A stretch of 64,000 bases of DNA, taken from NCBI GenBank assembly GCA_973895155.1, contig OZ316894.1, positions 6,324,001-6,388,000 of the forward strand, in the 5' to 3' direction. A program made the position numbers and the translations under genes. Under the pieces are notes generated by a model. It worked only from the letters and a program-made list of their open reading frames with translations. It ran no database searches and was not told where the DNA came from. Of the stretch, positions 11,701 through 23,938 are shown piece by piece. The stretch comes from Marsupella aquatica. Lineage: Eukaryota > Marchantiophyta. The first letter of the stretch is position 1; each line of letters begins with the position of its first letter.

Positions 11701-13844
11701 TCAGCCCCCAAAATTGCAATCCGTTTGTGGAGTGCATTATCCCATGGCTGCTCTACCATGGACGGCAGTGACGTTCAATGCAAGGCCAATGCAAGTCCAG
11801 ACATGCTAATCCCAATCGTGACCTGAAAACAGAGGTGGTGTTGGGATTTGAAAGCAAAGCCAGTGGTCCATTGTCGATGTCTCGCGCCCAGTGGTGCTGT
11901 TCCATGCACCTCCTCCAAAGCTAAAAAAGAATTTGCACAAAACATCCTATGCTATTTCCTTTTCATCTTTGCCCCATCCCTGTATAAAATTGTTTCCCCT
12001 CATTTTTGTTCCTCCTCATTTTCAATTTTGTCCTTAATTAGTCACTGTCACTTTTGTCCCCTTTTTGAGAGTTACGGGCTAAAGGCTTCATTCTAGATGG
12101 TAGTCCTAGAAAGTAACTTTGGGCACGCTTTATTAGCCCGATTACCTGTTCCTTGAACATAAAATCAACACAACAACAACAAATTTTTTGCAAAAAAAGA
12201 AGGATTCTATGCTATTTCCCATTCATCTTTGCCTCATCCCTGTTTTTTGTTCATATACATTTTAATTTTGTCTTTATTTAGAGTCAATGTCACTTTTGTT
12301 CATCTTTGCTCTTTTTCTTGTCCACCCTCATTCTCAGTTGTGTCCTTATTGGGTTCCGGTCTAGAGGCTTCACTCTAGATAGTAGGCCTTGAAAGTAGCT
12401 TTAGTTCTCAATTTATTACTAAGATAGGGTAGTTAACTATTGTGGACAAGCTTGTGGGATAGAATTATAAAAAGTGAATTTTTAAATTTGCCTCATCAGC
12501 ACATCATGAGGTGTGCCAATCCAAGGCCATAAGCTTAAAAGTAGTACAAGAGACTCCAGAACTCCACTCCTTCCTTTCTTCATTTCAGAGCCGCATCACC
12601 TTCACTCCCCTTCGTCCCAAAGCAAATTCTGAATCCCTTTGCCTCTTCATGCTCCGGAGAATTTGGTGGACTCCTCAGTAAGGCCAGTTTAGCTTCACTG
12701 GAACATGGGCCCCTGGCTAGGAAAAATCATAGTTTACAATTCCTTCAAGTGCTGACTTGGTAGGCTGAGCATGGGAATTGTAATAAAACCTTTAAAGCCA
12801 GGTCAATCGGTCAGAGCTACCGTGTACACTATGTTCCCGCAGGTTTTTCTGTGTTTTTCCGCCCATTGCTTGTTTTTGCAGCCACCCATACAGTACGGTC
12901 ATCCCAGCCCCCAAATGTACACCGGCTTATCTGTATCAGTGTAAATTTTTGGTTGGTGCTGGTTTGGAATATTTGGGGCGTCAGTATCATGCACCTTTTT
13001 TTGATGTGTTGGCCCGTCATTATGTAAATTGTTACATACATTCAAAGGAGGAAGTTTTTTTTACAACGTGTTTTTTTTTAATTAGGATATTTCTCGCCAG
13101 ATGTGTTATTTTATGGTATGAACAACGCTATTTGTATTTTTTAGTTTTACGCCATGTTGTTTTTACTTATTTAGTTACACCAACCAAAAAATAAATAATG
13201 GAAATTGGGGGAGACAAGAAAAAAAACATCACTTACAACCCCAAACAAAGTCTAAACCCAAGCACACCCAGAAAAACTACCAAGCAAGAATACCACCCAA
13301 AAAAAAACATGCAAAAAAGAAATCACAAGAAGAGGAGAAAAAAATCACAAAATCACAAAATGAGAAATAAAAGAAAACACTAAAAATGAATGAGCCCAAA
13401 AGAAAAACACGAAGAATTGAGTTAACTAAAAATACCAAAACAAGGCGAAAGTGGATAGAAAACACAAAACGAGGCAATAAAAGAAAAACAAAATGAGTAC
13501 GGAGTGCCCAAAAAACAAATGCCAAACCAGTATGAGTGCCAAAAAAACCATGAAATGAGTACAGAGTGCCCAAAAAAAATGCGCGGCTGGGAATGGGCGA
13601 ATGAAAACCATCCAATTAAATGGAAGGTGTACCTTAAAAGTAGTAAGTGTTGTGTTGCTCGCACAGATTGCGTTTACAGGCACAGGCGGCCCATTGAAGT
13701 GGCCGGTGTAACAAACAGTCTTGCTGCTTTACCTATACCTGCGATTACATCATGTCGTCACGTTTATAGTCTTGTGTCCATGTATTTAAACCCCACATTT
13801 TTACACCCGGCTTAGTACATTCCTTAGTACATTCCTTAGTATCT
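8800..13844. other. intergenic, AT-rich, gene-poor
   Basis: No protein family is recognisable. The stretch holds short local duplications: about 10143-10215 (two copies around GGGGGTATRTAACTATGAAA), 11295-11500 (three variants of CTTTGTAAGA...CTCTATAAAGTG) and about 11930-12075 against 12185-12330. An A-rich tract lies at about 13200-13520. These suggest old, decayed repeats, not genes. Confidence 0.6.
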
Positions 13845-14345
13845 ATGTGTAGGATTACCCTGGCTTTTGTATCCATGGGTGTGACCAATTTCCGAACATT
13901 AACCTTCCTAGTACTTTATTGATTATAAGATTACCTCGGCTTGCATTTTGTACCCATATGTGTGTAAGATTACCCCGACTTTTATATCATGTGTATGGCA
14001 CAATTTCCAAACATTAACCTTACTAGTACTTTATTGATTATAAGATTACCTCGGCTTGCGTTTTGTACCCATATGTGTGTAAGATTACCCCGACTTTTAT
14101 ATCATGTGTATGGCACAATTTCCAAACATTAACCTTACTAGTACATAAGATTACCCCGGCTTTCGTATCCGTGTGTATGACACTATATCCTAAGATTAAC
14201 CTGTCTAGTAGATTGCTTCGTTATTGGATTACCCTGAGGTTTGGATGTATTCCTAACAAATGTTAACCTTACTTGTACATAACTCGATTATTGGATTACC
14301 CTGGCTTGTGCATGATATCCAGGTATATGGCACAATTTCCTAATA
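13845..14345. repeat. diverged tandem array, about 80-110 bp unit
   Basis: The core GATTACCYYGGCTT, followed by a TTGTAYCCATRTGTRTG-like segment, CACAATTTCC and ATTAACCTTACTAGTA, recurs at least five times. Unit lengths vary, and some units have lost the ATTGATTATAA spacer. Confidence 0.85.
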
Positions 14346-14399
14346 TGAACCATAGTACCGTATTACATGACCTCAAGTTTTGTATCTCGTACTCACACT

Positions 14400-14522
14400 G
14401 GCTGTTTATCATGTCAACAGTGTCAACAATGTGTGGTTTTCTCAGAATACTCGGCCTTGTTCCTTTTCTTTCAACAATGTTGTGTGGGTTTCTCATAATA
14501 CTTGGCCTTGTTCCTTTACAGA
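14400..14522. repeat. short duplication, about 50 bp
   Basis: Two copies of TCAACAATGT...GTGGGTTTTCTCAKAATACT...GGCCTTGTTCCTTT lie side by side, with small differences. No gene overlaps. Confidence 0.75.
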
Positions 14523-14529
14523 TGAACAC

Positions 14530-16894
14530 CTTTTAAGATTAAGAGTCTACCAAGGGTTAGCGCGAGGTGCAATGCAATGCCTACAACAAGATAGATTAGG
14601 CCCCGGATTAGGCAACCATACTACCCTGGTGTGCCTGTTGTTCCTGAACAAACCTTCACCCTACTAGAAGGTTTTCCATTGAAGTTCCTTACAGTAGCAG
14701 ATTGAACAGAAATCATCACAACCGATCAAAAAACGCAGACTACTGGACAGTACAATGAGTACTTAGCCTCATATACAATAAGAGTGTGTGCATGTGGTCA
14801 GTGATCTGGTTTGTCAATAGCTTCTCATTCCACTTTATAAAAATAACAGTGAGGATAGTCTGACCAGCACCGGATTTTTTCATTAATGAAGATGTCTGTT
14901 TACGGTAGTCCACAAAACAGGACATTCCACTTAGAGCAACATTGCTCTCGATCTCCTGCTGTGAAACTGTGTAATCAGTTATCAGAGTGACTTTAGTAAA
15001 TGTACATACTGGGTACATTCTACTATGGACTCCATCTGCTCGACGATGACATTATTGGAGCTATCCTGCATGGAGGTATAAACTTACGTATCAATCAACA
15101 TCCGCCACAATGTTAATTCACCTTTTCAAGAGGGGAAAAAAGTCAAGTTTAATTCAAATGGCACATACTTGCTCAAACCAAAAATGTGGTCCACTACACA
15201 AAAGTTTATATAATTCATGTAAGGAAATAGACCTTCAATGTTGAATGAAGACTTCTCTGAGCAGCATCACATCACGTGCTCAACATTGAAGAGTATTGGC
15301 GATAAACTTGCTGCTGGTTTCTACTCCCCAAGGGATCCAACTTTCAGCTCCCGTGCACCTGTAGGGAGTACATTTTAATTGAATTCATGTATCCTCATCC
15401 AATCACTACAAGCAAGGCCAATGTCAAGGCAGTAGCCATATTCAGCTACATCTTAAATGGCTATATGTTGCATCACCTACAATCATCTATACAAAAGTTC
15501 AACTTAGTTACGCTTCAATTTCATGTAGAAGGATCTGGGAAATCTGCAAACAAACTATAAGAGTAATAAGAACACCAGACTTTAAGCTGCTCACTATCTG
15601 CAGGGGATATTTGTGGAGTGCATTATACCCAAAGCGCAAGTTTTTAGTACTGCGCCCGCAAAATTCACCACCTACACGATGAATTAATGACAATCCAATT
15701 AATTTCACCATACACACAAAAGAAGACAACAGTTCCAACTTATCTTGGGAATATATACCACACATCCCAAGTGGTACTAAATAGGCAATGAATCAGGTCA
15801 CGCTTTTGCATCCACGGCAATTCACCTTGCAATCATGAAATGGACGACAGCCTACCCTGTCTGTCATTGTGCTTTTGGTAAATTTTGCTGCTGCACCCCA
15901 GCTTCCTCCTTTTTGACTGTTGTTTTGGGTTCAACAATTAAATCCCCTTCACCAGTTCATACAGGATGTTGACTCCATCCAGTCCACCGTCTCATTGGAG
16001 GAGTCTGAAACAACAACTGACTCTTGTTCCGGCTCCAGTTGGGGTTCTGGGAAAAGCTCAACTTCAAGGTTGGGTGCTATTTCCCTTGACCTCATGCCAA
16101 GTCAGACACCTCCTATAAACTATCCCCACTTATAGTACTAACTCCGTTGCACAAGGACTCCTTCATTGTGCATGATAGCAACATGTTCGACAACAACTCA
16201 GGAAATGACATCTTGCAACTTTTCACTGCTTTTTCCCCTTAGTCGGGCCTGAATCTACATCTCCAATCAGCCCACCACAACCAGCCATATTGCAAAAAAA
16301 CTAGGCAGCCCGGAGAGCTTACTGTTCAGTTGGAGCACAATCTTGGACAATAACCGGGAAGCCGAATGCAAGGACGCATGGACCATACCACGATACTCTT
16401 TGGCTGGATGACTGACACCAACATCTAGCAGATCATCACTTGAGCATCAAAAACATAACCTGGTGAAAGAAAATGCCACATAATGTCAGAGGAAGCTGGA
16501 TACTCTCAGCAGGGGAGGATATACAGTCACTGCTGCAATGACAATTGATATGATCAATTTCCAAACTTCCTCACTCTCTTTTGCACATACTCTCCTCAGA
16601 ACTTGTGCTATGCAAAGCCACATCTCACCCAGTTGTTGTGTGTCGACATATGCTTCCTTCTTTAGGCCCTATTTGGTGCATACACTATCAACATTCTTGT
16701 CCCGTGCATCTCATATCCAATGTATGTAGCCTTAGCCCACTTGAAATAGAATTTTACAGAGTCCACTAAAACATGTATGACACGTACGCACCTCTTTCCA
16801 CAGAACCAACTAGAGCTTAAATTGCAAACGCCCGGACAACATGGTGGCAGAGGATGTGATTACCTCAGCTCAAGTGGGCTCCATCACTCAGTCA
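14530..16894. other. intergenic, no supported gene
   Basis: I found no recognisable coding sequence or RNA gene. Open frames are short and without known motifs. The minus-strand SNF2-like pseudogene begins immediately above. Confidence 0.55.
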
Positions 16895-18230
16895 TCATAA
16901 GTTCTGTAACAGTCTCAAAGCCTGCCTCAAAAGCCTCTGGATATATGGCAAGCAATGTGCCTTTGTGAATGCTCTATCGTCTCGGCCTTCCCACTGCCTA
17001 GACAATCTAAGCCGCTCCTCTTTCAGTACTTCCTGCAATATTGCGTTATCCTTTTTTCCGCTACTCAAACTTCCATGTACGCATTCACCAATCAGTGTCC
17101 TCTTTCTCTGTTGTACATGCCACAATGTCTCCTCAATACTATTCCTCATTAGGAAATGTCTAACAAACATTGGGACAAACACTTCTTTTGTCTGCCCGAG
17201 ACGGTGAGTTCTATCCACTGCTTGATCTTCAGCTGTTGGATTGGACCACCATATATTTGTAAAGAGTACATGATTGGCAGCCGTGATATTTAATCCTGTA
17301 CTATAATTGGCAGCCTTCAATGGCAGTAGAGCGGCTTGTATCTGAATCAATCCAGTGTAGTGAAATGCTTAGTGAGTGACTGATGTGAAAACACATGCAC
17401 ATGCACCAAAACAACATATATAGCGGGTGCTTTATGCATACCTGGCGAGATTTGGCAAAGTCTCTCAGATTTTGGTCACGCTTCTCCAGATTCATGCTCC
17501 CGTCCACCCTTGTGAATTGGATGTTTGCAGCTTCAAGAGTTCCTTGTAATGTTCAAGTCAAGCAAGTTGGTCCACTGAGAAAACACAATGGTCTTATTGT
17601 CACTTCCCAACCATTGCAACTCGTTCAAGTAAGACATGACAACATCAATCTTGGGTGATGGCTTGTTTGTTTCAAAATTGAGAAATTCCATGTCCTCCTT
17701 TGTCATTTCAGTGCCATCCGGCATACATATATCACATACTCTGTACACCGTACTCCATGAAAGTTGTTGCTTACAGCCTGCTGCTCTGCATGTTATGTCC
17801 TCTAGATCCAATGGATCAAAATAACAAATTTGAACTGGAACAGTAAAAGTGACCACAAAAGGAAATCATGGGGTCATAAAAAAGCTCGATCACCCTACAA
17901 ATATTACAAAAATGGACTTCAAAGTTAGTGTGCAACGTCAAATGTTTGAACAATCATCTACGGTTCAGCAACAATCCCATGGGGTACTGGATTTACAAAT
18001 AGGATTTACTTTGTGCAAAAACTTACCTAGCACTTGTTACAAGTCGCCCCTTCTGGAGCATCCAACAACTTGTTTACCAATTTTCCCGAACAAACTCCAT
18101 CGGGTTGGATCTTGGGAGTATTCACACTATCTTCTTTGTCATCGTGAAAGACAAGGTTGTGATGCCCACAGTGGCGTCTCATTCTCAGCATCAACGACAA
18201 CAATTTAGCATGCTCTCTCTTGTTTCCCTT
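16895..18230 (-). pseudogene. SNF2-family ATPase, C-terminal part (RAD5/HLTF-like)
   Basis: Read on the minus strand, three exon-like blocks form the second helicase lobe. Block A (18230-18027, after ACAG) resembles the SNF2 signature LSLMLRMRRHCGHHNLV and ends CNKC, possibly the first RING cysteines. Block B (about 17856-17442) has Cys-rich sequence, then KTIVFSQWTNLLDL and VDGSMNLEKRDQNLRDFAK. Block C (from 17341 to the stop at 16895) has AANHVLFTNIWWSNPTAEDQ and motif VI DQAVDRTHRLGQTKEVFV. Family members remodel chromatin or repair DNA by ATP-driven translocation. Damage: a TAG at 18027-18029, exactly where a CAG|GTAAGT donor would be expected, and a one-base shift near 17547 between LLDL and LEAANIQFT. 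No N-terminal ATPase lobe is seen upstream, where the solo LTR lies. Confidence 0.85.
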
Positions 18231-18483
18231 CTGTGATCAAAGCCCACAAATCGACCCGACTGAAACAAGTTTACAATACAATGTCAAGGCAATCATGGTG
18301 CAGAATTCAAGAATGACAAAGACAGTATGTACACCCACATAGGGCGGGCCAAACATTGGACATACCGAGTCTTCCGCTGCACTCCTTGCCTCTAATTTCT
18401 TATACACTACGGCATTGCCTTCAACTTTTAAAAGTCAAGATGAGCTACTATTACATGCTTCTTAGGTAGATTTAGGACACTTG

Positions 18484-19340
18484 TGTTAGATATTGCTCTA
18501 GTCTTGTGACTCATGAGCTAACCATAGTTAGGCTAACTTGGGTTAGGACTTAGCTAATGTTAGCGATAGTGCTATTGTGAATATAGCCAGGGCTGATGCC
18601 AGACCCTGGTGAAACTTAGGCTCTTGTTACAGACCCTGGGGAATCACTCGTCGGATTCTTAGAACCACGTACGAACAAATGAAGGCTATTTAAAATCCTA
18701 CCCAATTAATAATTATAATCACAAATTTGTAATGAAGGGGATTAATTAACTCCTTATCTCAAATTATTTTTATTTCTATGTAAGGGTATTACCACATGGT
18801 GTATGCCACGCGTCACCAGCGGATTGGTCCACGTGTCACTTGCTTAGTGTAGGTCATGTATTAGTAGTTTAATTTTTTACAATGGTATTAGTTGTTAAAG
18901 TAGGAACTATACATGTGCACTTGATCATATCTTAGTAGTGCATACACAATACTTTATAAAGACACAAGGGGTTTTACAATGAGTTTCCAATGTACTTATA
19001 AATGACTAAGGGGTATTTTTAATATATTGAAAATTATTTATTACATTTTTCAAGGGTCTTTTAAATTTTCCATATAACATGTAAGTGTTCATAGGGGTAT
19101 TTGGAGTTTTAGCCTAAGTGATTCCCCAGGGGTTACGGAGCTAGTTGAGAGATAGGGAGAGCTTGTGCTGTGGATGCTTGGTATGGCTGTTCGGTCTAGA
19201 GTGCAGTAAAGCTCTTGAATGTACGTGTGTACCCGTGGACATAGCCTCATGTGGAGGTGAACCACGTATCTCTCTGTGTCGACTCTTGTCCGTTGGATGG
19301 TTCATGGGCTTGCAGTTGCAAATGTCGTCTATGCTCAACA
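18484..19340 (+). mobile_element. solo LTR of the copia family, with nested MITE
   Basis: The ends TGTTAGATATTGC and CTCAACA match the LTR at 1016-1359. A perfect 5-bp TSD, ACTTG, flanks it (18479-18483 and 19341-19345). No internal region is present, so it arose by LTR-LTR recombination. Without the insert and its extra TSD copy it would be about 351 bp, against 344 bp for the first LTR. It lies about 250 bp upstream of the SNF2 pseudogene fragment. Confidence 0.93.
18634..19131. mobile_element. MITE nested in the solo LTR (498 bp)
   Basis: The insert starts CCCTGGGGAATCACT and ends with its exact reverse complement (19117-19131). It is bracketed by GTTACAGA (18626-18633) and GTTACGGA (19132-19139), an 8-bp TSD with one mismatch. 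The empty site is seen in the intact LTR near 1170. An 8-bp TSD suggests hAT-type mobilisation, although the terminal bases are not the commonest hAT ends. The interior is AT-rich with no ORF. Confidence 0.9.
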
Positions 19341-19345
19341 ACTTG

Positions 19346-20338
19346 CAAACAAAATATGTCCAACTGTAAGATTACATATATACAAACATACAACAGATCG
19401 ACATCCATATGCAATGCAATGGACCGAATAATGGAAAAGTCCAATTCCAACACATGTGAACGTTGTAGTTGTAGTTGTCGTACTCTTAGAGCTCTCTTCT
19501 CAATGTAGTATTGTGTGTCTAGCGTTCATACTTTTTGCAATGTGCTGCCTCAAAATCTTGAACCGATCTATGTCGCAATAAGGGGTGTATCTAAGAAATC
19601 TGAAGTAATTGTATGTCTCCCAAGTAGAATTCGACACATGAGTTCCATTTACACACCATCTGCTTCTTGCATGTAGGTTGCAAGCAGCTAATAACCCCAA
19701 TTTAAGGAATACTGAAGTATTAGATTAATTCCAATTTTATCTAAATATTATTAGTTAATGAATAATCAACCTCTTTAACATTTGGTGGGATAGTCAAAAA
19801 CTTCAAATGTTTTGTTGCAAGATCTTTATAACAATGCATCACTAAATGACATCAAGTACCTCTTGATCCATGCACAAATCCTTAATTAAACTGTTATTCA
19901 TTGTTTCAATTGTCTATTTAATTACTATAGGGTTAAATATAAAAAAGATTGACACGCACCAGGGTGCGTGACCTACAATCATAGTACCACCCTTTAATTA
20001 GTTAGTTTCTATTGCTTTGACTCAATCAGGCATGGAACCATATAAAATCAGAAATCATTGAAAGTTGTGTTCACTTGAAGGTGTAACTATAATTATTATT
20101 TATTAATAGGATTGTTGTATATTACAATGTCTACTCGACATTCATTTGAATGTCAATAATATCATGCCTTAATATCACCAAACTAAGGCCCCACTAACTA
20201 ATAGTATATCTTAAATAAAGTAACCAACTAACTAACTTAGACAATTATAAGACTTGTCTAAACTTGAGTTCTCTGGCTACTACTATTTTGAGCTACCTTT
20301 AATTAAACTGTATGCTAAACTACCAGCTTCATTACTGT
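19346..20338. other. AT-rich intergenic stretch, no gene seen
   Basis: No coding frame or repeat of note was found, only AT-rich sequence between the solo LTR and the DUF7869-type pseudogene. Confidence 0.55.
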
Positions 20339-23091
20339 CTAGGATTTGTCACTTGCTATGCATGTCAAGAGATAGTCTCTTGCCTTGGCAGCAACATTCT
20401 TTGGAATTCCAACCAGCCCTGTCACTGGTCCTTTGCGTGCTTTGAAACACCACAAGACAGAGGAAACATCTATTGTCTCAGCTTCCTCGTATATTGGAGC
20501 TGGATCACGTTCCCATTTCTTATCCCAAGAATCTGCCCACCGCTCTCTTGGCTGCCAGTCTGATTGACCACGTTGCTTCTTTGCCATAAATGGTCTAAAC
20601 CACTCAACGCCACATACATGAGTAAGAAAGTTTTGTTCATTCACTGGTCCTTCTACCACATCTGTAACAACTAACCCCATATGGACAGGATAAACATCTA
20701 GGTCTGAGTCGTCCGGCCATACCAACACATAACAGCCCTTCACAACATCAACCCTAGGGTTAAAACTCTCAGGAGGTTTATCTTTTGCTGGTCCCACATA
20801 ATCCACTGTTGCCTCCAACTCACATGCCACATTTTGATATTCTAGTGGAACGTGCTCTCTCCATATTGATAAAGGCCAAAACCCGTATTCCAAGTTGTGT
20901 GCACCTTCAGGTTCATATTGCACCTGCTCACCCTGTAGAGTATCTACAATGTCATTCCAATAATTGATGAGAGTTGTCCAACGTCACTTTGGTTCTTCCT
21001 CTTTTGTTCGCTTTAGAATAAACTCAAAGAATGACACATGCTTCTTCAACCCTGTCAGCACTTCAGGAAGCATTTTCAGCTCCATCATTGGTAGCCTTTT
21101 GGGCACCCCAATTGGGATGTGAGGACTTTTGTCATCTTTCCATGACCACATTTCAATACCTTCCTTGGGTAACCATCCCTGATCAGTTGACTTCATTTTG
21201 TATTGGAAGCATGGCATACTATCATGATGAACATAGAACCTAAACAGCCTGGGTTTTAAATGCCCCACCAATGCCTCAGGGCCCTTCAACATGAATGGAG
21301 CTAAGTAGATTTTGAAATCCGGGACCTCCTGTAGAAAATGTGGGACTGCATTGGGTGTCCTTGCTCTCATGAACAAGGACATTAACTCAGGCAATGAGTA
21401 TGTGGGGTTATGCATCATAGACTCTGAAAAATGCCCAAACATACCGTCAACGTCCTCATGAGTATGCCCAACCACCATAAAACCAAGATGAACCTCTTCA
21501 AACACCTCCTTTGCCGTCAACAATGACAAATAAGCCATCATGTATCTATTCTTGTTGTCTGAGGCACAATTATCCAATTGTAACTTCAATACTCGTGGAA
21601 GGGGCCTGAACTTTGGTGCCTCAGGTGCTGCATCACAATGTAACAATCTCATAATGCTTTTAAATAAAACCCTTACTAGTCAGACCCTAAACCCCAATTT
21701 AGGGTTTAGGGTTTAAACACTATTAATGAAACCTTGGCTAGGAGGAGCAACAACTACACAAAGTAGAGTGTTAGTGTGTGTGAGCTTATATTATTAATAA
21801 TAAAAGGATTGTGAGTAAAGTACCTAGGCTTGAGATGTAGGCAATGTCATCCTCAAATGCTCTAAGGACACTTGCCTCCAAGATATCTTTTCTCCCAAAA
21901 AGGAGGTCTTTAAAAAGACTTGTCGAGTCTGGCCCCTCCACAAGAGATTTGATCATTGGATTTGGGTTTTCCAACATCCTTAGTATTGAATCAATTGACC
22001 CAATAGTGACGTTGACATCACCTGGCCACACTCCAACATGATATTGAGCTATGGCCTTGGGACCATGACCATGAGTAAGCCAGGATACCAGTGACAGTAA
22101 TTGGGAACTTTTGGGCACCATCCACATGCTTAGGATTGAAGGGCATTCTTGGGAGAGCTGTCTTTGAATGATCCATCTTATCATGAATAAGGCATAACAC
22201 TTCCTTTGGACGATGGATGGACCCATATCTCCAAGTATGATAGCACATTCTTTGCTGTGTGTGGTCTTGGTGATGTTCCTCCTCGTCACGCCTTAGGCCC
22301 TCTAACTCTTCCTTAGCTCCTGTAAGGTTTGCTTTCCGTTGAAGCAACTCACTACAAGTTGTACACTTTGAAAAGTTGTTGCCCTTTTTGTGACGCGAGA
22401 ACTCTCTGAAATACATCTAATGTAGATGACTCAAGGTGGGTTGGGAAATTGGAGGAAGACCAGCCTCCTTGTTGACAACATTAACCCTGTTTCTAATATT
22501 CTCCCAAGTAAGATTGGTTGGCAATTCCCTCAAAACCACCCTTGAATTATCTGCCATGGTTCTCAACTTGGCTAGATGATGATCAGCTGCCTCCTCAATA
22601 ATCTCTTTCATTGACATGAATGCTTGAGATACTTTCTCAGACATACGCCTTTTTCCAGCATTACCATGGGTACCTATGTTCATTCCAGCCATCACAGTCT
22701 TCTTCAAGACGTAAAATTGAGTCTTTCCTCTTGAATGAATGATTCTCCATGCCTCCAAGCACAATACTTTGCCCTCCACTACTAGAATCCTTTCGCCCGT
22801 ACCCAAGTGTATTGTATTTTTTATAGCCTTGATTTCCTCCTCCTTGTGCTCCGCAAAAGATTTTGACCACCACTTTTGCCTAATTGCCATAGCCAAGTTG
22901 CGGTCCAAATATTGGCAACAATGTTCACTACAACAGTCCTTGGTGTTTATCAACAACACATCTTGATGTGCCAGAGATGTGTCTCTTCTAGATGTCTGGG
23001 AAGATGGACTCTTTCTTTTTCTAGTTTTATGGACGTAGGACCGCTTTCCACTTGTAGGAGATGTGTTCCCTCTCGGGGGTTTCACTTCCAC
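20339..23091 (-). pseudogene. DUF7869-type gene (transposon-related), decayed
   Basis: Minus strand. 23091-22417 is a Lys-rich N-terminal part. The frame continues through a TAG at 22417-22419 into FSRHKKGNNFSKCTTC, and then DKMDHSKTALPR, a typical upstream block of DUF7869 proteins. Near 22085 the frame slips one base, from TVTGILA to THGHGPKAIAQYHVGVWPG. An exon seems to end near 21840, with an AT-rich intron to about 21655. The next exon carries the DUF7869 core LQLDNCASDNKNRYM and VGHTHEDVDGMFGHFSE. A TGA at 20984-20986 interrupts the same frame before WTTLINYWNDIV and the C-terminal domain, which ends at 20339. The conserved D/N/H residues of the core suggest a nuclease-like fold, but that is inference. 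Two stops and a frameshift mark it as dead. Confidence 0.82.
21686..21720. repeat. short telomere-like repeats in an intron
   Basis: CCCTAAA on one side and TTTAGGGTTTAGGGTTTA on the other form an inverted pair of plant telomere-type units inside the likely intron of the DUF7869-type pseudogene. Too short to be an interstitial telomere array. Confidence 0.8.
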
Positions 23092-23293
23092 AAAAATGGC
23101 ATATCACGTGCGACGAAGGATAGGGTCATTTTATTGGTTCTAAGGGAAGACTTAAGAATTTTTGTAGAAGAACAATAGGATCTTTTAAATTCAATTTTGA
23201 GACTTATAAGAACATTAGGGTCTTTTTAATCCAATTTTTAGAATATTCCAAGAATATTCCAACTTTATAGGGGTTAAAAATAAATTTGTTTTC

Positions 23294-23938
23294 TTACATT
23301 TTAGGGGGTTCGAGGCCTAAAAACGTCGCAGGCGATGGGGAGGTCCCCATATAGTGAGACCCCCGAGTGTTCCCTCCCACTTCTTGCCTAATGTTGTGGA
23401 AAGATAACAAGTTGCCATCCTTGGCAATGAGTTGGTCCATCAACCAAGCTTTTAAGCAATCTCTATGCTTCAGATGGTCAACCGTAGCTCCCTCAACAAA
23501 ATCGTTGATCAGAATTCCCACATGTGTATTCCCAAGGGTGACATCCCCAAGCTTGACTATAGGATCTAGAACATGTATAGTTGCCACTGCAAAAATCAAC
23601 TTGTTCTCATCAACCACCTTTACAGGCATGCCCATCCACAAGGCCTTTGGTAAAACTATTTCCACACGAGACCAACTCTCATTATGGTGGTTCCCAACAG
23701 AATTTTGCTCAACTGGATCTTGATCATCACCAACCTCGCCAAACAAATCCTCCGATTCCATGGGAGCTTGAAAAAGTTGATTCCTTACCCATACAAGGTA
23801 GCCCCCAATCATGTCCTTCAAAAGTTTGCCATCTCCGCATTGAATAGCCTCGTCAAAAGCTTCCTCCAATAGAAGAAGAGCTTTGTCCGCCCCAAGAGTA
23901 ACATTGTGACAAACCCTGGGAGGATCAAGACTTATCAC
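23294..23938 (-). pseudogene. DUF8039-like segment upstream of the DUF7869-type gene
   Basis: An open frame of 214 residues on the same strand as the DUF7869-type pseudogene, and 200 bp upstream of its Lys-rich start. DMIGGYLVWVRNQL resembles the WP-type motif ending of DUF8039 domains. The second half (VKVVDENKLIFAVATIHV...LGDVTLGNTHVGILIND) resembles the start of another copy. It may be the N-terminal exon of the same protein or a separate fragment. The function of the domain is unknown. A related motif closes the tnp1-like gene of the CACTA element (near 27300). Confidence 0.5.

Noticed and set aside
21686-21720. Interstitial telomere array
   Set aside because: Only three or four units, in inverted arrangement within an intron. 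Short TTTAGGG motifs are common in plant DNA.
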